From NCBI GenBank assembly GCA_000969725.1, contig JXSR01S011798.1: a DNA stretch of 35,136 nt, one strand, 5' to 3'. Source of the DNA: Ophiothrix spiculata. Lineage: Eukaryota; Echinodermata; Ophiuroidea; Amphilepidida; Ophiotrichidae. This document shows positions 20,759 through 32,620 of this stretch, piece after piece (position 1 is the stretch's first letter; every line of letters begins with the position of its first letter). The translations under genes and the position numbers were made by a program. The notes beneath the pieces were generated by a model, which saw only the letters and a program-made list of their open reading frames with translations, was not told the origin of the DNA and ran no database searches.

Positions 20759-22285
20759 TGTGATTTCTACATAACAAATGTTGGGTGTACCTTTCTGTAT
20801 CTGACAAGAACTCTTTCACTCCCCTATAAAATGTTTTACCCCTACTTGCCCAATAAATAAAAATTTCTGATTGTGCCGCTGATTGGTGTTAAGTTACAGA
20901 ATTAACTTTAAAGGAGGGATTGAATTTGTTCTAAAAATGAGCTTTTCATTTTGACTGATTCTCTTTCGGTAATTTATCCAAAAGCTGTTTTTTCTGCTGT
21001 ATGTGTAGTTGCAACTTTGAATTTTTATGCATAAAGCAATATTATAAGTTTGCAGTTGAGAAACTACAGGAAAATCCTAAAATTGCTATAACTTTTTCCA
21101 AATTTTTTGAGATTTTTGTACCACAATATTACCCATATTTTCCGTGGCAGAAATATGTTGCATGTTGGAGGTATACTAGTGAAAATGTATCTAATTATGG
21201 TAATCATAATATTATTCACACAGTGAAATATAGGTTACTATGAAATACATAATTGCACATGGAAATCGGTTGGAAAGATTTACCTGAAATTTGAAACTTC
21301 AAACTCCTTTGTGATCATTAATATGAAAGTGAAAACAGAATATGAAAAATTGGACCATACATAAGGAATGTAAAAATTGATACATCCTTTTGAACATAAC
21401 CAAACCAAACTACTTGTTATTTTAAAAAGTGTGTTTTTGTGTTTTCAGATTAACATGTCAGAACCCCTTTTTTCACTCTGAAATAAGACCCCTATATAAA
21501 GTATCCAATTTTCAATTTGTTCAAATTATCACTCGTAAATCCCCATGAAAAGAGCACATCATAGCAACCACACTCAAATTAGGACACTGGCGTATCTCAT
21601 TACTCACTTTCCAATTTGCTTATTAAGTCTCTACCTAAGACTTGTTACATGTAAGGAAAAAGCAAAAAAGTGAGTTTGGTCTGTGCGAGTTAACAATATA
21701 AGCAGAGTATATGTTATGAGTCAAAATCCAGTCCATATCTCCTGGCTTAAAAAAGGCACACTATTGGCATGCATGCTCAAAAAAAAGACATTGTTGTACC
21801 TTATTACTCCATTCACAAATAGCAAAAAAGTGAGTTTGGTCTGTGCGAGTTAACACTATAAGCAGAGTATATGTTATGAGTCTATATCTCCTGGCTTGAA
21901 AAGGGCACACTATAACATTCATACTGTAATTAGAACACTGGTGTATCTCATTACTCACTTTCCAATTTACTTATTAAGTTTTGGTCTGTGCGAGTTAACA
22001 CTATAAGCAGAGTATATGTTATGAGTCTATATCTCCTGGCTTGAAAAGGGCACACTATAACATTCATACTGTAATTAGAACACTGGTGTATCTCATTACT
22101 CACTTTCCAATTTACTTATTAAGTTGCTACCTAAGACTTGTTACATGCAAGGAAATAGCAAAAACGTGAGGTTGGTTTGTGCGAGTTAAAAATATAAGCA
22201 GAGTATTATATGTTATGAGTCTATATCTCAAGACTTGAAAAGTGAAACTATAACATTAATACTCAAATTAGGACAATAGTATATA

Positions 22286-22532
22286 TGTGTCCCGCTGCGG
22301 CAAAAGGGTGCAGTTGTCGGCTCCTACATGTAGCTCATTGTATCATATCTGATGTATACTAGCTGNNNNNNNNNNNNNNNNNNNNNNNNNNNNNNNNNNN
22401 NNNNNNNNNNNNNNNTCCTACATGTAGCTCATTGTATCATATCTGATGTATACTAGCTGTATACATCAGATATGCTACAATAAGCAACATGTACGAGCCG
22501 ACAACTGCATCCTTTTGCCGCGGCGGGACACA
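22286..22532. mobile_element. 153-bp palindrome in unit B, split by the gap
   Basis: Counterpart of 11,097-11,249, with the same ends TGTGTCCCGC...GCGGGACACA. The span is 247 bases including 50 N and a 44-base repeat. Removing both gives exactly 153, the length in unit A. Confidence 0.85.
22366..22415. other. 50-N assembly gap
   Basis: Exactly 50 N. The 44 bases before it (22,322-22,365) are identical to the 44 bases after it (22,416-22,459), so the two contig ends overlap. The break lies at the centre of a long palindrome. Confidence 0.95.
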
Positions 22533-23060
22533 TATATTATATGGCTGAAAAGGGCACACTATATAGCATGCATGCTCAAATTAAGACACTAGAGTATCTC
22601 AATACCAACTTTCAAATTTGCTATTAAGTCTCTACCTAAGACCGAGGCCTAAGACTTGTTACATAGAGGGATAATAAATAAATGAGTTTGGTTTGTGCAA
22701 GTTAACACAATGAACAGATTATATTATTATTATAAGTCCATATCTCCTGGCTTGAAAAGGGCACACTATAACATTCATACTTAAATACAGACACTGGAGT
22801 ATCTCATTACTCACTTTCAAATTTACTTATTGAGTCGCTACCTAAGACTTGTTACATATAAGGAAATATAAAAAAAGTGAGTTTGGTTTGTGCGAGTTAA
22901 TACTATAAGCAGAGTATATGTTACGAGTCTATATCTCATGGCTTGAAAAGGGCACACCTCATGGCTTGAAAAGGGCACATTTTAACATCAATACTCAAAT
23001 TAGGACAATGGTGTATATCATTACTCACTTTCCAATTTGCTTATTAAGTCTCTACCTAAA

Positions 23061-23339
23061 GGTGGTTTCAGACTAGCTGTCGTTGCGGCAGATGACCAAA
23101 CATATGCAATTTTGAATTGTTGTACTGTAGCACATATTGTCGCAATGGTCTGTTGCAAAAAAAGTTGAATTTATTCCAACTCAAAACAAAATATTGTGTT
23201 GTTGTGACTATCACGACAGGGTAATCGATATATCGGCTTGTTGTACGGCATGGAGATGCGACAAGGTCGAGTTTACGCAATTTAAATTTTTGATGTCATG
23301 CTGGTCGTACGACAACACAACAGTAAATAAATAAGTAAA
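23061..23339. other. Unassigned block after the array, unit B
   Basis: Counterpart of 12,121-12,404. It is shortened by deletion ('gcacgacacatttgca' in unit A becomes 'gcacat') and has many substitutions. Frames of 63-70 codons here overlap on both strands and are not preserved relative to unit A. Confidence 0.45.
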
Positions 23340-23590
23340 CCTGGGCATGAGCGTCATTTCAGGTCCCCCCCACATTTTGAAGGTTGGGGGACACAATATC
23401 AAATGTCCCCCACGGTTTTGAATAGAAACGATTTATTTGCAAATTTCTTCACATTACCCACAATAATACGTGTTAGGAATATCCTTAGAATGCAAAAAAT
23501 GCTAGGGCTTCAGGGGGCTTTGCCCCCCTGACCCCCACCAACGGGCCCTGCCCCCCAAACTTCAAAATGAAATGATGCCCATGAACCTGG
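23340..23590. repeat. GC-rich composite repeat, unit B
   Basis: Counterpart of 12,405-12,665, with the same inverted boundaries and the words 'agggggctttgcccccct' and 'gggccctgcccccc'. The C-run near 23,362 is shorter than in unit A. Confidence 0.6.
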
Positions 23591-23719
23591 GTCAGACTGT
23601 AGATGGAGGCATTGGTCAATCTATAAATCCTAATGATGCCAAGCATAATTCTATAGCAAGAAATAAATAGATACTATTAAGCACTCATAGCCGAAATAAT
23701 CTCAGGATTTAGATGATAA

Positions 23720-24366
23720 AAAAGAAGTTTTATACTTGTTTGAATTCTTTTTAAATTCATGACATTCTCACTTGAAAACTCCTCTTAAGTTAACTCACAA
23801 TTCAAGGAAACTAAAGTAGTTAATACAAGTTTGATACTTGTTTGTGTTCTTTTGAACTCATGACATTCTCACTTGAAAACTCCTCCTAAGTTTGCTCACA
23901 ATTCAAGGACCCTAGAGTAGTAAATACAAGTTTGATGCTTGTATGGGTTCTTTTGAACTCTCTTTCCCACTTGAAAACTCCTCCTAAATTGACTCTCAAT
24001 ACAAGGAACCTAAAGTAGTAAATACAAGTTTGATACTTCTTTGTGTTCCTTTATACTCAGGACAAACTCATTTGAAAACTTCTCTTAAGTTTACTCACAA
24101 TTCAAGGAACCTAAAGTGGTAAAAACAAGTTTGATATTTTTTATGTTCTTTTGAACTCATGACATTCTCACTTGAAAACTCCTCTTAAAGTTACTCACAA
24201 TTCAATGAACCTAAAGTAGTAAACACAAGTTTGATACTTGTTGTGTTCTTTTGAACTCATGACAATCTCATTTGAAAACTCGTCTTAAGTTTACTCAAAA
24301 TTCAAGGACCCCAAAGTAGTAAATACAAGTTTGATGCTTGTTTGTGTTCTTTTAACCTCATGGCAT
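23720..24366. repeat. 100-bp minisatellite, ~6.3 units, unit B
   Basis: Same unit as 12,795-13,235, with starts near 23,758, 23,857, 23,957, 24,056, 24,157 and 24,258. The array is about 206 bases longer than in unit A, equal to two units plus a few bases. Confidence 0.88.
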
Positions 24367-24868
24367 CCTTAAGTGATATCTCGTTTCAATCCCTTGCATC
24401 TTCTTGACCCAATTTCTATCTTCTCTAACCTTAAAATAGCCTCATTTTGTGTCAATGTTCCATGTCCTTTTAACAAAGATAGTTAATTAACTAACTTTGA
24501 ACTCTTGATAGGGTAATGATAGATACTGTCTTGACCTAATTTGTTACATAGTGATCAATTCCAAACATTACAAATTCATTGAATTTGAAATAACATAGCT
24601 TAACTGGTGTATTTGGTAAGGGCCTAGCGTAAACTTCCTCTAAAATAACATTTTCAGAATAATTCAAAACACAGAATTGACCAAGATTCACAACAGGGCA
24701 CAGATCACTAAAAATAGCATACATGAAGACATGTCAAGCTATATACCTATATATATCTCTTTAAAAGTCTGTAGGGGTTGTCCTCCTTGCCTGGGGAAGG
24801 GATGGTAACTAATATGTATGACCTGTGTTCCACACTTTCCAAAGGTGAACCTATGTGAGACCAAAACC
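24367..24868. other. Unusually conserved block, unit B
   Basis: Counterpart of 13,236-13,733, with one substitution (near 24,685) and one 4-5 base indel (near 24,495). The 62-codon minus-strand frame at 24,536-24,724 differs by one residue from its unit A partner. Confidence 0.5.
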
Positions 24869-25836
24869 ATTTAGAGACCATTTAATTAATTTTAAGGAGT
24901 TTTCTTGAATTTGAAATAATATTATTTTTATAATATGACAAAATGGTTGACAAAGATCTCACCACTTGTTTGAGTGATGGTGGCCTGCATCCGGCGTCCA
25001 CCAAACTTCAGTGCCTACTGATGGAATTGAGTTTCCTGTGATTCTGGGTCATCTGACCAGAAGTTTTTATTTTTATTAGCCTTTATCAAAAAATCAAATA
25101 CTTTACTTTAAATAATGCTGAAAACTACACATATTTTCCAAAAATGTCTTAAGATGCCGCCTGTGGTTTAACATTGTTTTTTATGATGAGCATGATAAAA
25201 ACCACATAGTAGGAGAGTATGGCTTTTGGAGATCCTACAAGGTGCAAGTCCATTCAGGCTCTTGTTTTGAAGCTAAATGGATCCACATAGTATTTCAAGA
25301 TACTTTTCTGTTGGAAAACATGCAGTCATGTATTGACAAGCATCAATCATTTTGCCTGCATTGATCTTGGGGGGGAAAACCCCTCATACCATTTGTTTTA
25401 ACTAGACCAATATATGTTAGTTGTAATGAACAGTATATTCTTGCATTGTGCCTTCAGTTTGGTAAAATCTTCAAAAGACAGAAAAAATAACAGATTAAAA
25501 AATTTAAAGATGAAAGAAAGAGAAAGATCTCATAACATCCACATATTTCAGTGTTTTCTTATGACTACTGATATGGCTTGGGTAAACAGTTGATCTTGGT
25601 ATGATTATGTTTGATAAGTATTAGAAAAGAGGAAAGTAATTGACTGGTAGTTAAAGGGGCTAGCATTGTCCTGGACCTCGGGTCCAAATTCATGCATTTA
25701 ATCATCTGTGAATAGATAATGCATACTTCCTAATTTAAATAAAAAATAGTTTTTTTAGAAATCAAAACACTGCAAATAGTTCACCACTTGGAGTAAACAA
25801 AATAACAAGCAATCATTACCCGGCAGTTCCTAATTC
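24869..25836. other. Unassigned block, unit B
   Basis: Counterpart of 13,734-14,832 with about 150 bases deleted at its start. No gene or new repeat was seen. Confidence 0.4.
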
Positions 25837-25973
25837 TTAGGGGCGGCTTCAAAACTCAACCAGCGTTTGCCTGCCAGTTCTGGCCGGTTGATTATGATTT
25901 ATTCCAATTAAACCAGCCAGAATTGCCAAGAACCCACAAGCAACCACTGGTTGAGTTTTGAAGTGGCCCCTTA
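25837..25973. mobile_element. Harbinger-type MITE, copy 3 (older), unit B
   Basis: The body is 25,840-25,970 (131 bp), TTA-flanked, orthologous to 14,836-14,966. Its left arm keeps GGGGCGGCTTCAAAACTCAA, the same as copy 1. The unit A copy has one change there. Confidence 0.85.
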
Positions 25974-25996
25974 CCTTTTATCATACGATTTTCAAC

Positions 25997-26231
25997 AAAA
26001 ATTAATTAGAGTTCCTCTGATCTCCTATCATTTGTTTTACTATGTTCATCCTTATTGTAGCTGTAGTTTAGTTGTAATTTTTGTAAAGTCTATCAGCTTG
26101 ATATTCAAAACTCTTAATTGGTTTTGTTTGTAAACCTGAAGATGACAGTAATGTCAAAAATATTTCGAGAATAGCAGTAGATCTTTTTTTACAACCATCC
26201 CTGTTGGCTCCATTGTACAATATGAAAATTA
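25997..26231 (+). mobile_element. 220-bp retroelement-like insertion, only in unit B
   Basis: The insert is 26,005-26,224, flanked by 'aaaatta' at 25,998-26,004 and 26,225-26,231. Unit A near 14,995 has the single uninterrupted copy. A 7-base duplication without inverted ends suits a 5'-truncated retroposed fragment. It contains 'ctgaagatgacagtaatgtc' (from 26,136), a phrase resembling the 3' parts of Penelope-like or other non-LTR elements (weak recognition). A 60-codon frame crosses its start by chance. Confidence 0.55.
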
Positions 26232-26516
26232 CACATCTTTACAAATGTTAAAGATCAATGGACATGATTTTAAACTACAACATATCCCTCTAATAATGGG
26301 TATCTTCTTAAGGCAAAATCTGCAAGATTAATCAATTAAAAAACATAAGATTCTGTAAAAATCTACATCTTTTTGATCAGGTTTATGAGAAATTCATGAA
26401 ATTACTTTAAAGTTGAGTGCATCATCTTGTAGTGTCGTTGTAGTTTTCCTGCATTGACAACGCAACTAAAAACACATGTGCGTGCATGGACACCTTTGTT
26501 TATAAAGGGCCCACTA

Positions 26517-26979
26517 TACACTAAATAAACTGGCACCGCTATCGGGTATTTCTAATATCGGCAAAATTAACTGCCCTCTCCTGAATAAGGACCTCAAAAA
26601 GTGTAGAAGGGCAATTTGTTTGGTGTATATTTTGTTCTTATCATGGAGTTAGGTTTACTTAAAGTTGTTCTGATGCCACATTTGATTTCCAGAGTACTTT
26701 GGTAAACTTTTAAGGCTATTCCCCAAAAATTGATAAGATTTAGGAAATGCAAGACGTGGCTGTCAGTGATGGGGCAGTATTACCTTAAATGCACGGTATC
26801 TTGAAAAATTTGCCTTGATGGTGTATATTTTTCATAATTTTTTGTTAAAAGAGATCATAATCAATTAAGAAAGCCAGTGTTGAAGAAACCAGTTGCTTTA
26901 TTAACAAGTTCTCGGGTGTTTTTGGGAAGCCATTTTGTACAGTAAGTCAATGGGAAGCTATTTTGTGGTATGCCGCCGT
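26517..26979. mobile_element. ~463-bp insertion of unknown class, only in unit B
   Basis: Unit A reads through this point (15,781-15,810) with 'tgtttaaaatgtaaac'. Unit B has about 463 unrelated bases starting 'gggcccactatacac'. I see no inverted ends, no tRNA-like promoter and no frame. The boundaries are uncertain by about ten bases. Confidence 0.5.
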
Positions 26980-26989
26980 AATGCTTACG

Positions 26990-29900
26990 TCCAGACCTAT
27001 TTACAACATTATTTCCAGGGCAAAGGTAATTCTGCCTGATGTGTGCGAGAAATAAGACCGGTAATTTTCTTCAGATCAAAATTGCCAATCACCAATTCCA
27101 GAAGGAATTGTGTCTTGTCCCGTTAATACAGCAACAGAGCAAAATGGATTTTGAGAAAAACATCCATCTTTCATATTTATATATTGCTTATTACGTAGCT
27201 TAAGCAAATAACTAACATATTAATTTCTATAGGGCTGATTACATTGGTTATAAGCACTTAGAATGAAAGTAAAATATTGGATTACCTAGAGCTGATTAAG
27301 CATCGAAAAAGAATAAAAAACGAAGAAAAATATTGGATTTGTAACTCAGCATTCTAATATAAACAGTGACTATAGCATATCGCAGTGATCACATACTTAA
27401 CCTTTTACTCCAAACAAAAAATGGGTTAAAACAGCGTATTTGTGTCTCTGACAACTCAGGCGGCACGGCTTGAATTAGGTCAGATGATAAGTCACATGAT
27501 CAAGTATTAATGGACGGTATAATTGTCACTTAAGGGAGGTCTGTGACGAAGAGGGTAAAGAAAATAAGAAAGAATCAGGCCAGCGCAAAGAATCGGGTCA
27601 AGAGGTAATCTTGAGTGAAATTTACCTAAAATGGCACATTTTATACATCGAGTTGAGAATAATTTAGCTATGGAAAGGCACTTTGTGAATGTAATTTGCT
27701 TAGAAAATCATTCACTTCAATGAGAAGTGCAATGGTATATTTTTCATTTTGAGTCATGATTTTTCAAGGGGTAAATTTGTTCTGCATGATTATAGTGTGT
27801 TTGGGGTAAGAATTGGGAATAAGTTTCTGGATGGAGCTTGCATGCTGGGACAAGTTTGGATCAGATCTTTGATTATAAAGCTTAAAATCTGTCCCAAATG
27901 TTTATTGTGGTGTTGAGAGTTATTCTTGTTAAATGACTTAAGTGATAAATTAATCTTGAGTAATGTGTACAATGATGACATGCAAGTGACAAACAATTAT
28001 TTTGATAAACCAAATGCTTTTCTTACTCCCATAAAGCAATTTTACGAACTATAAATTGTAATACAAGCCTTCCAGTTCTTTTCCATAATTCACAATTGAT
28101 TTGAACATCACTTACTTTCTTTGTTACTTCCATGAAAATACTAATGAAACTACAATGCTTATTACACTCAAAAGACTATTTTTTTCCTTCATTGCATTCA
28201 AAATAATTTAAAGGAAATACAAATCTTTTGTATTTGTAACAGCCATTTTGATTGGTTTATAATAACTAATATTTATTTTTAAACAAAATCTATGATACGT
28301 TCATAAAATAGCAGCCAATTTATTCTGACCATTGAGAAGAATTCTCTTTAAAACTGTGGTTAATCATCCAACAATGTACCCATGAAGTAAAGCAACCACT
28401 CGATGCAATGCAAAATTCAACCACCTGGTTCATGTAAAGACATTTGAAGCAAGCTAACTTATGCGCATGTGTTTTAAAATTCAGCCGCTCAATTCCTGTA
28501 GAGAAATTTGAAACATGTTAACAACTAGATGCAAAATTCAACCGCCTGACGCATGTAAAGTAATTCTAAGCCAAGACGTGAATTATTCAGTTTAGTACCC
28601 CATTAAGACTAAGTGATTTATTCAAATCAATGCAGGAATGACAAAAAAGAAATTAACTGAACTTTGTATTTTTGGGATAGATTACTTTTTCATGTGAAGG
28701 ATTGTAAAACACGAGGACATGTATATAAGAACAAAACATGAATGCGCTAAAAGCTTTGTGATTTAACATTCTGCGCTAAATTCCTGTAAAATTACCTGCA
28801 TTATTTACATGAATGATGCATTGCATTGCTCAGCACTTAAGTGTATCTTTCTTTCTCACTCTTTCTTTCTTTTTATCCTTTTGTTTTAGTTTGAACATTT
28901 GCACTGAAGTTGTATCAAGTCAAGTTTCTTATTATGAATGATATCTGTCTAAAACTAACATTTGTCTTTCAGACTGCTTAGGCTTATTTCTTTATACATT
29001 TCTTCTTTTAAGCATTTTGATAAGATCTCAATTGAAATTCCAAAATCTTATGATTAAGGGCGACATAACATAGTGCACCCACTCGTCCAATTCAACTAGT
29101 GATTTTCTGATTGTATATTGTCTTTAACATTGAGTTATTTCATATAGGCGTTCTAAACTTGGTTAAACCACTATTAAAATGTTTAGTAAAGGAATATGAT
29201 TATTTTTTCATCTTTTGCAAAGGTATTTACTTTATGTTTATTTTATGTTTATCTAATGTAACAAAAAGCCTTCTGAGCTGAAAAATGTTTTGTATTTAAT
29301 TCTGAAGTTGAAGCTAAAATACAGGGTTCAAAGAACTTGCATGCTGAAAAGGGGATCTAATGAGCGTTCTGGAGGCCATAAGCAGGAGATCTTGACTGCC
29401 AAACATAGTTACCCTGCTCATATAATGTGAGTCCACCTCCTGAATGTTTATAAAATTTGAAGATGTTTGAGTCCTGAGAGATATGTAAAATTGCCCTTAG
29501 TCAATCATGGTTCTTCATTTGAAATTGTTATAACAAAAAAAAACAACAACCTATATTTGAACCAAATTCATAATATTGCGTTATCATGTACAAAATTATT
29601 ACAATGCTTCATAAACCAACAAAAATATCAATTTAAAAAAAATCCCACTTAATGCATAAAATTATAACATTCGCATGCTTTATGTAAACATAGTTATCAC
29701 TATAAAAGCCAAAACATATTGAATACTATCGTAAAACAAGATTTTCTCCAGTTGAAAAGTTGCCCATTGAATGATCCAGTTCCAGATCAAACTTGTTATT
29801 CCTTTCTACATTACGCACATTTCCTGCTATCATCTTTTGTGTATGTTTCAAACACTAGTATACCGGCGTCTCAACATTTCTTATTCACATCTCATTTGAA

Positions 29901-30271
29901 TAAAACTTTACAATATAAAAACAACCATTATGCTTCACATATCCAGTAGAAGTGCAAAATGGCAACCGATACTTCATGATCCAGTTTTTGATCAACACAC
30001 TCAGTCCATTCTGCATAGTACTCATTTTGCCATTGACTTTGGTGCAAGTTCCATAGGTTCCTCTATCTCAGTATATTTTATTTGCATGACATGATTCTTA
30101 TTTTATTATAAAATGTGACAGTTCATGACAAACTGCTGTAAAGTTGGCTTCTTGTCATTTTTACTGTTTAAAAATATTTGCAAAGACCATGTCATTAGTA
30201 TTAAAATGACAGCTTGGCTTCATTTGAAATCAACCACAAGTCAAGTTATGAACCAATATTCATAAAAATAA
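26990..30271. other. Long unassigned block, unit B
   Basis: Counterpart of 15,811-19,098. It has a ~70-base stretch (29,718-29,795) absent from unit A and lacks the 57-base segment of 18,765. No frame longer than 76 codons occurs, and the one at 29,719 depends on the unit-specific stretch. No RNA gene is recognised. Confidence 0.4.
28400..28572. repeat. Degenerate ~60-bp triplication, unit B
   Basis: Counterpart of 17,222-17,395, nearly unchanged ('gcaaaattcaaccacctg', 'aaaattcagccgctc', 'gcaaaattcaaccgcctg'). Confidence 0.6.
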
Positions 30272-30355
30272 CAATTGCTTTTTTTGTAGCTTTTACTTGA
30301 ACTTTTATAAATAAACGGGTAGATATTCAAGTAAAAGCCCTAGAAAAAGCAATTG
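30272..30355. other. 84-nt strong hairpin, unit B
   Basis: Counterpart of 19,099-19,182, the same length, with a few changes in the stem and one in the loop ('aaacgggta'). The stem still pairs over about 28 bases. Confidence 0.5.
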
Positions 30356-30452
30356 CTTACTTGTATGAATTAGGCCAAAATCATCTATCAAAGATTGTCA
30401 CTAAGTTCATCTGTTGGTGGTTGTTAGAAAATGTAGATTGTTTTTACATGCA

Positions 30453-32330
30453 ATGAAATGAAATGAAATGAACCTTTGCAGATGTTAAAACACACATAAA
30501 TATTGTGAATCTGCAGAAAAATCAATTTCCCCAATTACAACTTTTGCATATATTTTCACCAGTATCGCAAAATGAAGTTTCCAGACTTTGCATCTTGTTA
30601 GTGATGAGCAGCCACAAATATGTGGGCAAATATGCAAACACTTGTTGAGCACTCTGTACTTTGAAGACTTCCACAAGACTGTACTTGTTTGCCAAGCCCA
30701 AATCCATCAATCATCCCTCTTCCAGACAGACCTCTCGACTCCTTTACATCACGGTAAACACAAGTTGTCATATTCAAGGAGGTTACCAAATTTACAATGA
30801 CAAGATAAATTGAGCAGTATGGTGCCTGGAATGGTGGCATGAAGGCTGCCTAGGAGGTACATGAGAGGTTTCTGAACTAAAGTCTGATGCAATGGTGCAT
30901 ACACAGCAAGATTCTTATCTCTCATGATGATTGCTTCAAATGTACATACATACACAACCAGATGCATATAATCAAGGAAATGAAAAGATAAATTGAGCAG
31001 CATGGTGAATGGCAACATGATTGGTCAATTGAGGCTGTTCAATAATACTCCCTGGTGTGAAACATTGCATCGGAGGTGAATGACAAAGTCTACAAGTCTT
31101 GTTGAGCACTTTGTACTTTGAAGACTTCCACATTTTCTTTCACAAGACTGTACTTGTTTGATAAGCCCAAATCCATCAATCATCCCTCTTCCAGACAGAC
31201 CTCACGACTCCATTACATCACGATAAACACAAGTTGTCATATTCAAGGAGGTTTCCAAATTTACAATGACAAGATAAATTGAGTGATATGGTGCCTGGAA
31301 TGGTGGCATGAAGGCTGCCTAGGAGGTACATGAGAGGTTTCTGAACTAAAGTCTGATGCAATGGTGTATACACAGCAAGATTCTTATCTCTCATCATGAT
31401 TGCTTCAAATGTACATACATACACAACCAGATGCATATAATCAATGAAATGAAAAGATAAATTGAGCAGCATGGTGAATGGCAACATGATTGGTCAATTG
31501 AGGCTGTTCAATGTTACTCCCTGGTGTGAAACATTGCATCGGAGGTGAATGACAAAGTCTTTGTACTTTGAAGACTTCCACATTCTCTTTCACAAGACTG
31601 TACTTGTTTGCCAAGCCCAAATCCATCAATCATCCCTCTTCCAGACAGACCTCTTGACTCCTTTACATCACGATAAACACAAGTTGTCATATTCAAGGAG
31701 GTTACCAAATTTACAATGACAAGATAAATTGAGCGGTATGGTGCCTGGAATGGTGGCATGAAGGCTGCCTAGGAGGTAAATGAGAGGTTTCTGAACTAAA
31801 GTCTGATGCAATGGTGTATACACAGCAAGATTCTTATCTCTCATCATGATTGCTTCAAATGTACATACATACACAACCAGATGCATATAATCAATGAAAT
31901 GAAAAGATAAATTGAGCAGCATGGTGAATGGCAACATGATTGGTCAATTGAGGCTGTTCAATGTTACTCCCTGGTGTGAAACATTGCATCGGAGGTGAAT
32001 GACAAAGTCTACAAGTCTTGTTGAGCACTTTGTACTTTGAAGACTTCCACATTCTCTTTCACAAGACTGTACTTGTTTGCCAAGCCCAAATCCATCAATC
32101 ATCCCTCTTCCAGACAGACCTCTCGACTCCTTTACATCATGATAAACACAAGTTGTCATATTCAAGGAGGTTACCAAATTTACAATGACAAGATAAATTG
32201 AGTGGTATGGTGCCTGGTATGGTGGCATGAAGGCTGCCTAGGAGGTACATGAGAGGTTTCTGAACTAAAGTCTGATTCAATGGTGTATACACAGCAAGAT
32301 TATTCTCTCTACTCTTGTATAATGATTGCT
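30453..32330. repeat. 469-bp higher-order tandem array
   Basis: The marker 'ccatcaatcatccctcttcc' occurs at 30,704, 31,173, 31,623 and 32,092, giving spacings of 469, 450 and 469. The short unit lacks 19 bases ('acaagtcttgttgagcact'). Each unit holds a ~190-base subunit ('tggtgcctggaatggtggca' to 'acaaccagatgcatataatc') and a ~280-base partner that begins with a diverged relative of it ('tggtgaatggcaacatgat'). Two overlapping minus-strand frames are equally repeated, so neither is evidence for a gene. Confidence 0.88.
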
Positions 32331-32620
32331 CTAAATGTGCATACACAACCAACCAGATGCATAAAAATCAATGCAATGAGAAGATACATTAAGCAGTACG
32401 GTGCCTGGTATGGCAGCATGAAGGCTGCCTATGAGGTACATGAAAGGTCTCTTCACATAAAGTCTGATTCAATGGTGTATACACAGCAAGATTCTTATCT
32501 CTTCTCATGTCTCATGATTGGTCCAAATGTACATACACAACCAGATGCATAAAATCAATGCAATGAGAAGATAAAGTAAGCAGTATGGTGCCCAAGTATG
32601 GTGGTGAAGGATGTATAAAG
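32331..32620. repeat. Simple ~190-bp subunit repeats at the array end
   Basis: Here the ~190-base subunit repeats on its own. 'atacacagcaagatt' at ~32,288 and ~32,481 and 'atcaatgcaatgagaaga' near 32,368 and 32,556 are about 190 bases apart. This suggests the simple array is the older form from which the 469-base unit was built. Confidence 0.75.

Larger units (their letters stand above)
21540..23060. repeat. ~190-bp tandem array in unit B
   Basis: Same family as 10,650-12,120. Two consecutive shortened units (start 'ctgtgcgagtta' at 21,841 and 21,986) are 145 bases apart and identical over about 138 bases. This is far closer than any other pair in the array. It holds the 153-bp palindrome with the sequence gap, and about 140 bases present in unit A after the palindrome are missing. 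Confidence 0.85.
19759..30922. repeat. Tandem duplicon unit B (~11.2 kb)
   Basis: Head-to-tail second copy of 9,321-19,758. It lacks the elements at 11,573 and 15,161. It has its own insertions at 26,005 and ~26,517, two more minisatellite units, an extra 145-base array unit, and a different segment at 20,150-20,758. The junction at 19,758/19,759 is gap-free. The unit's only gap is at 22,366. It continues into further 469-bp array units, unlike unit A. Confidence 0.9.

Noticed and set aside
9321-30922. LTR-type element with the two units as long terminal repeats
   Set aside because: The units are adjacent with no internal region, are about 11 kb long, and show no primer-binding site or coding remnant.
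30749-32352. Repeated minus-strand frames of 71-94 codons in the 469-bp array
   Set aside because: Two different overlapping frames recur equally well in each unit, as expected of recent tandem repeats. Neither has a recognisable domain or exon boundaries.
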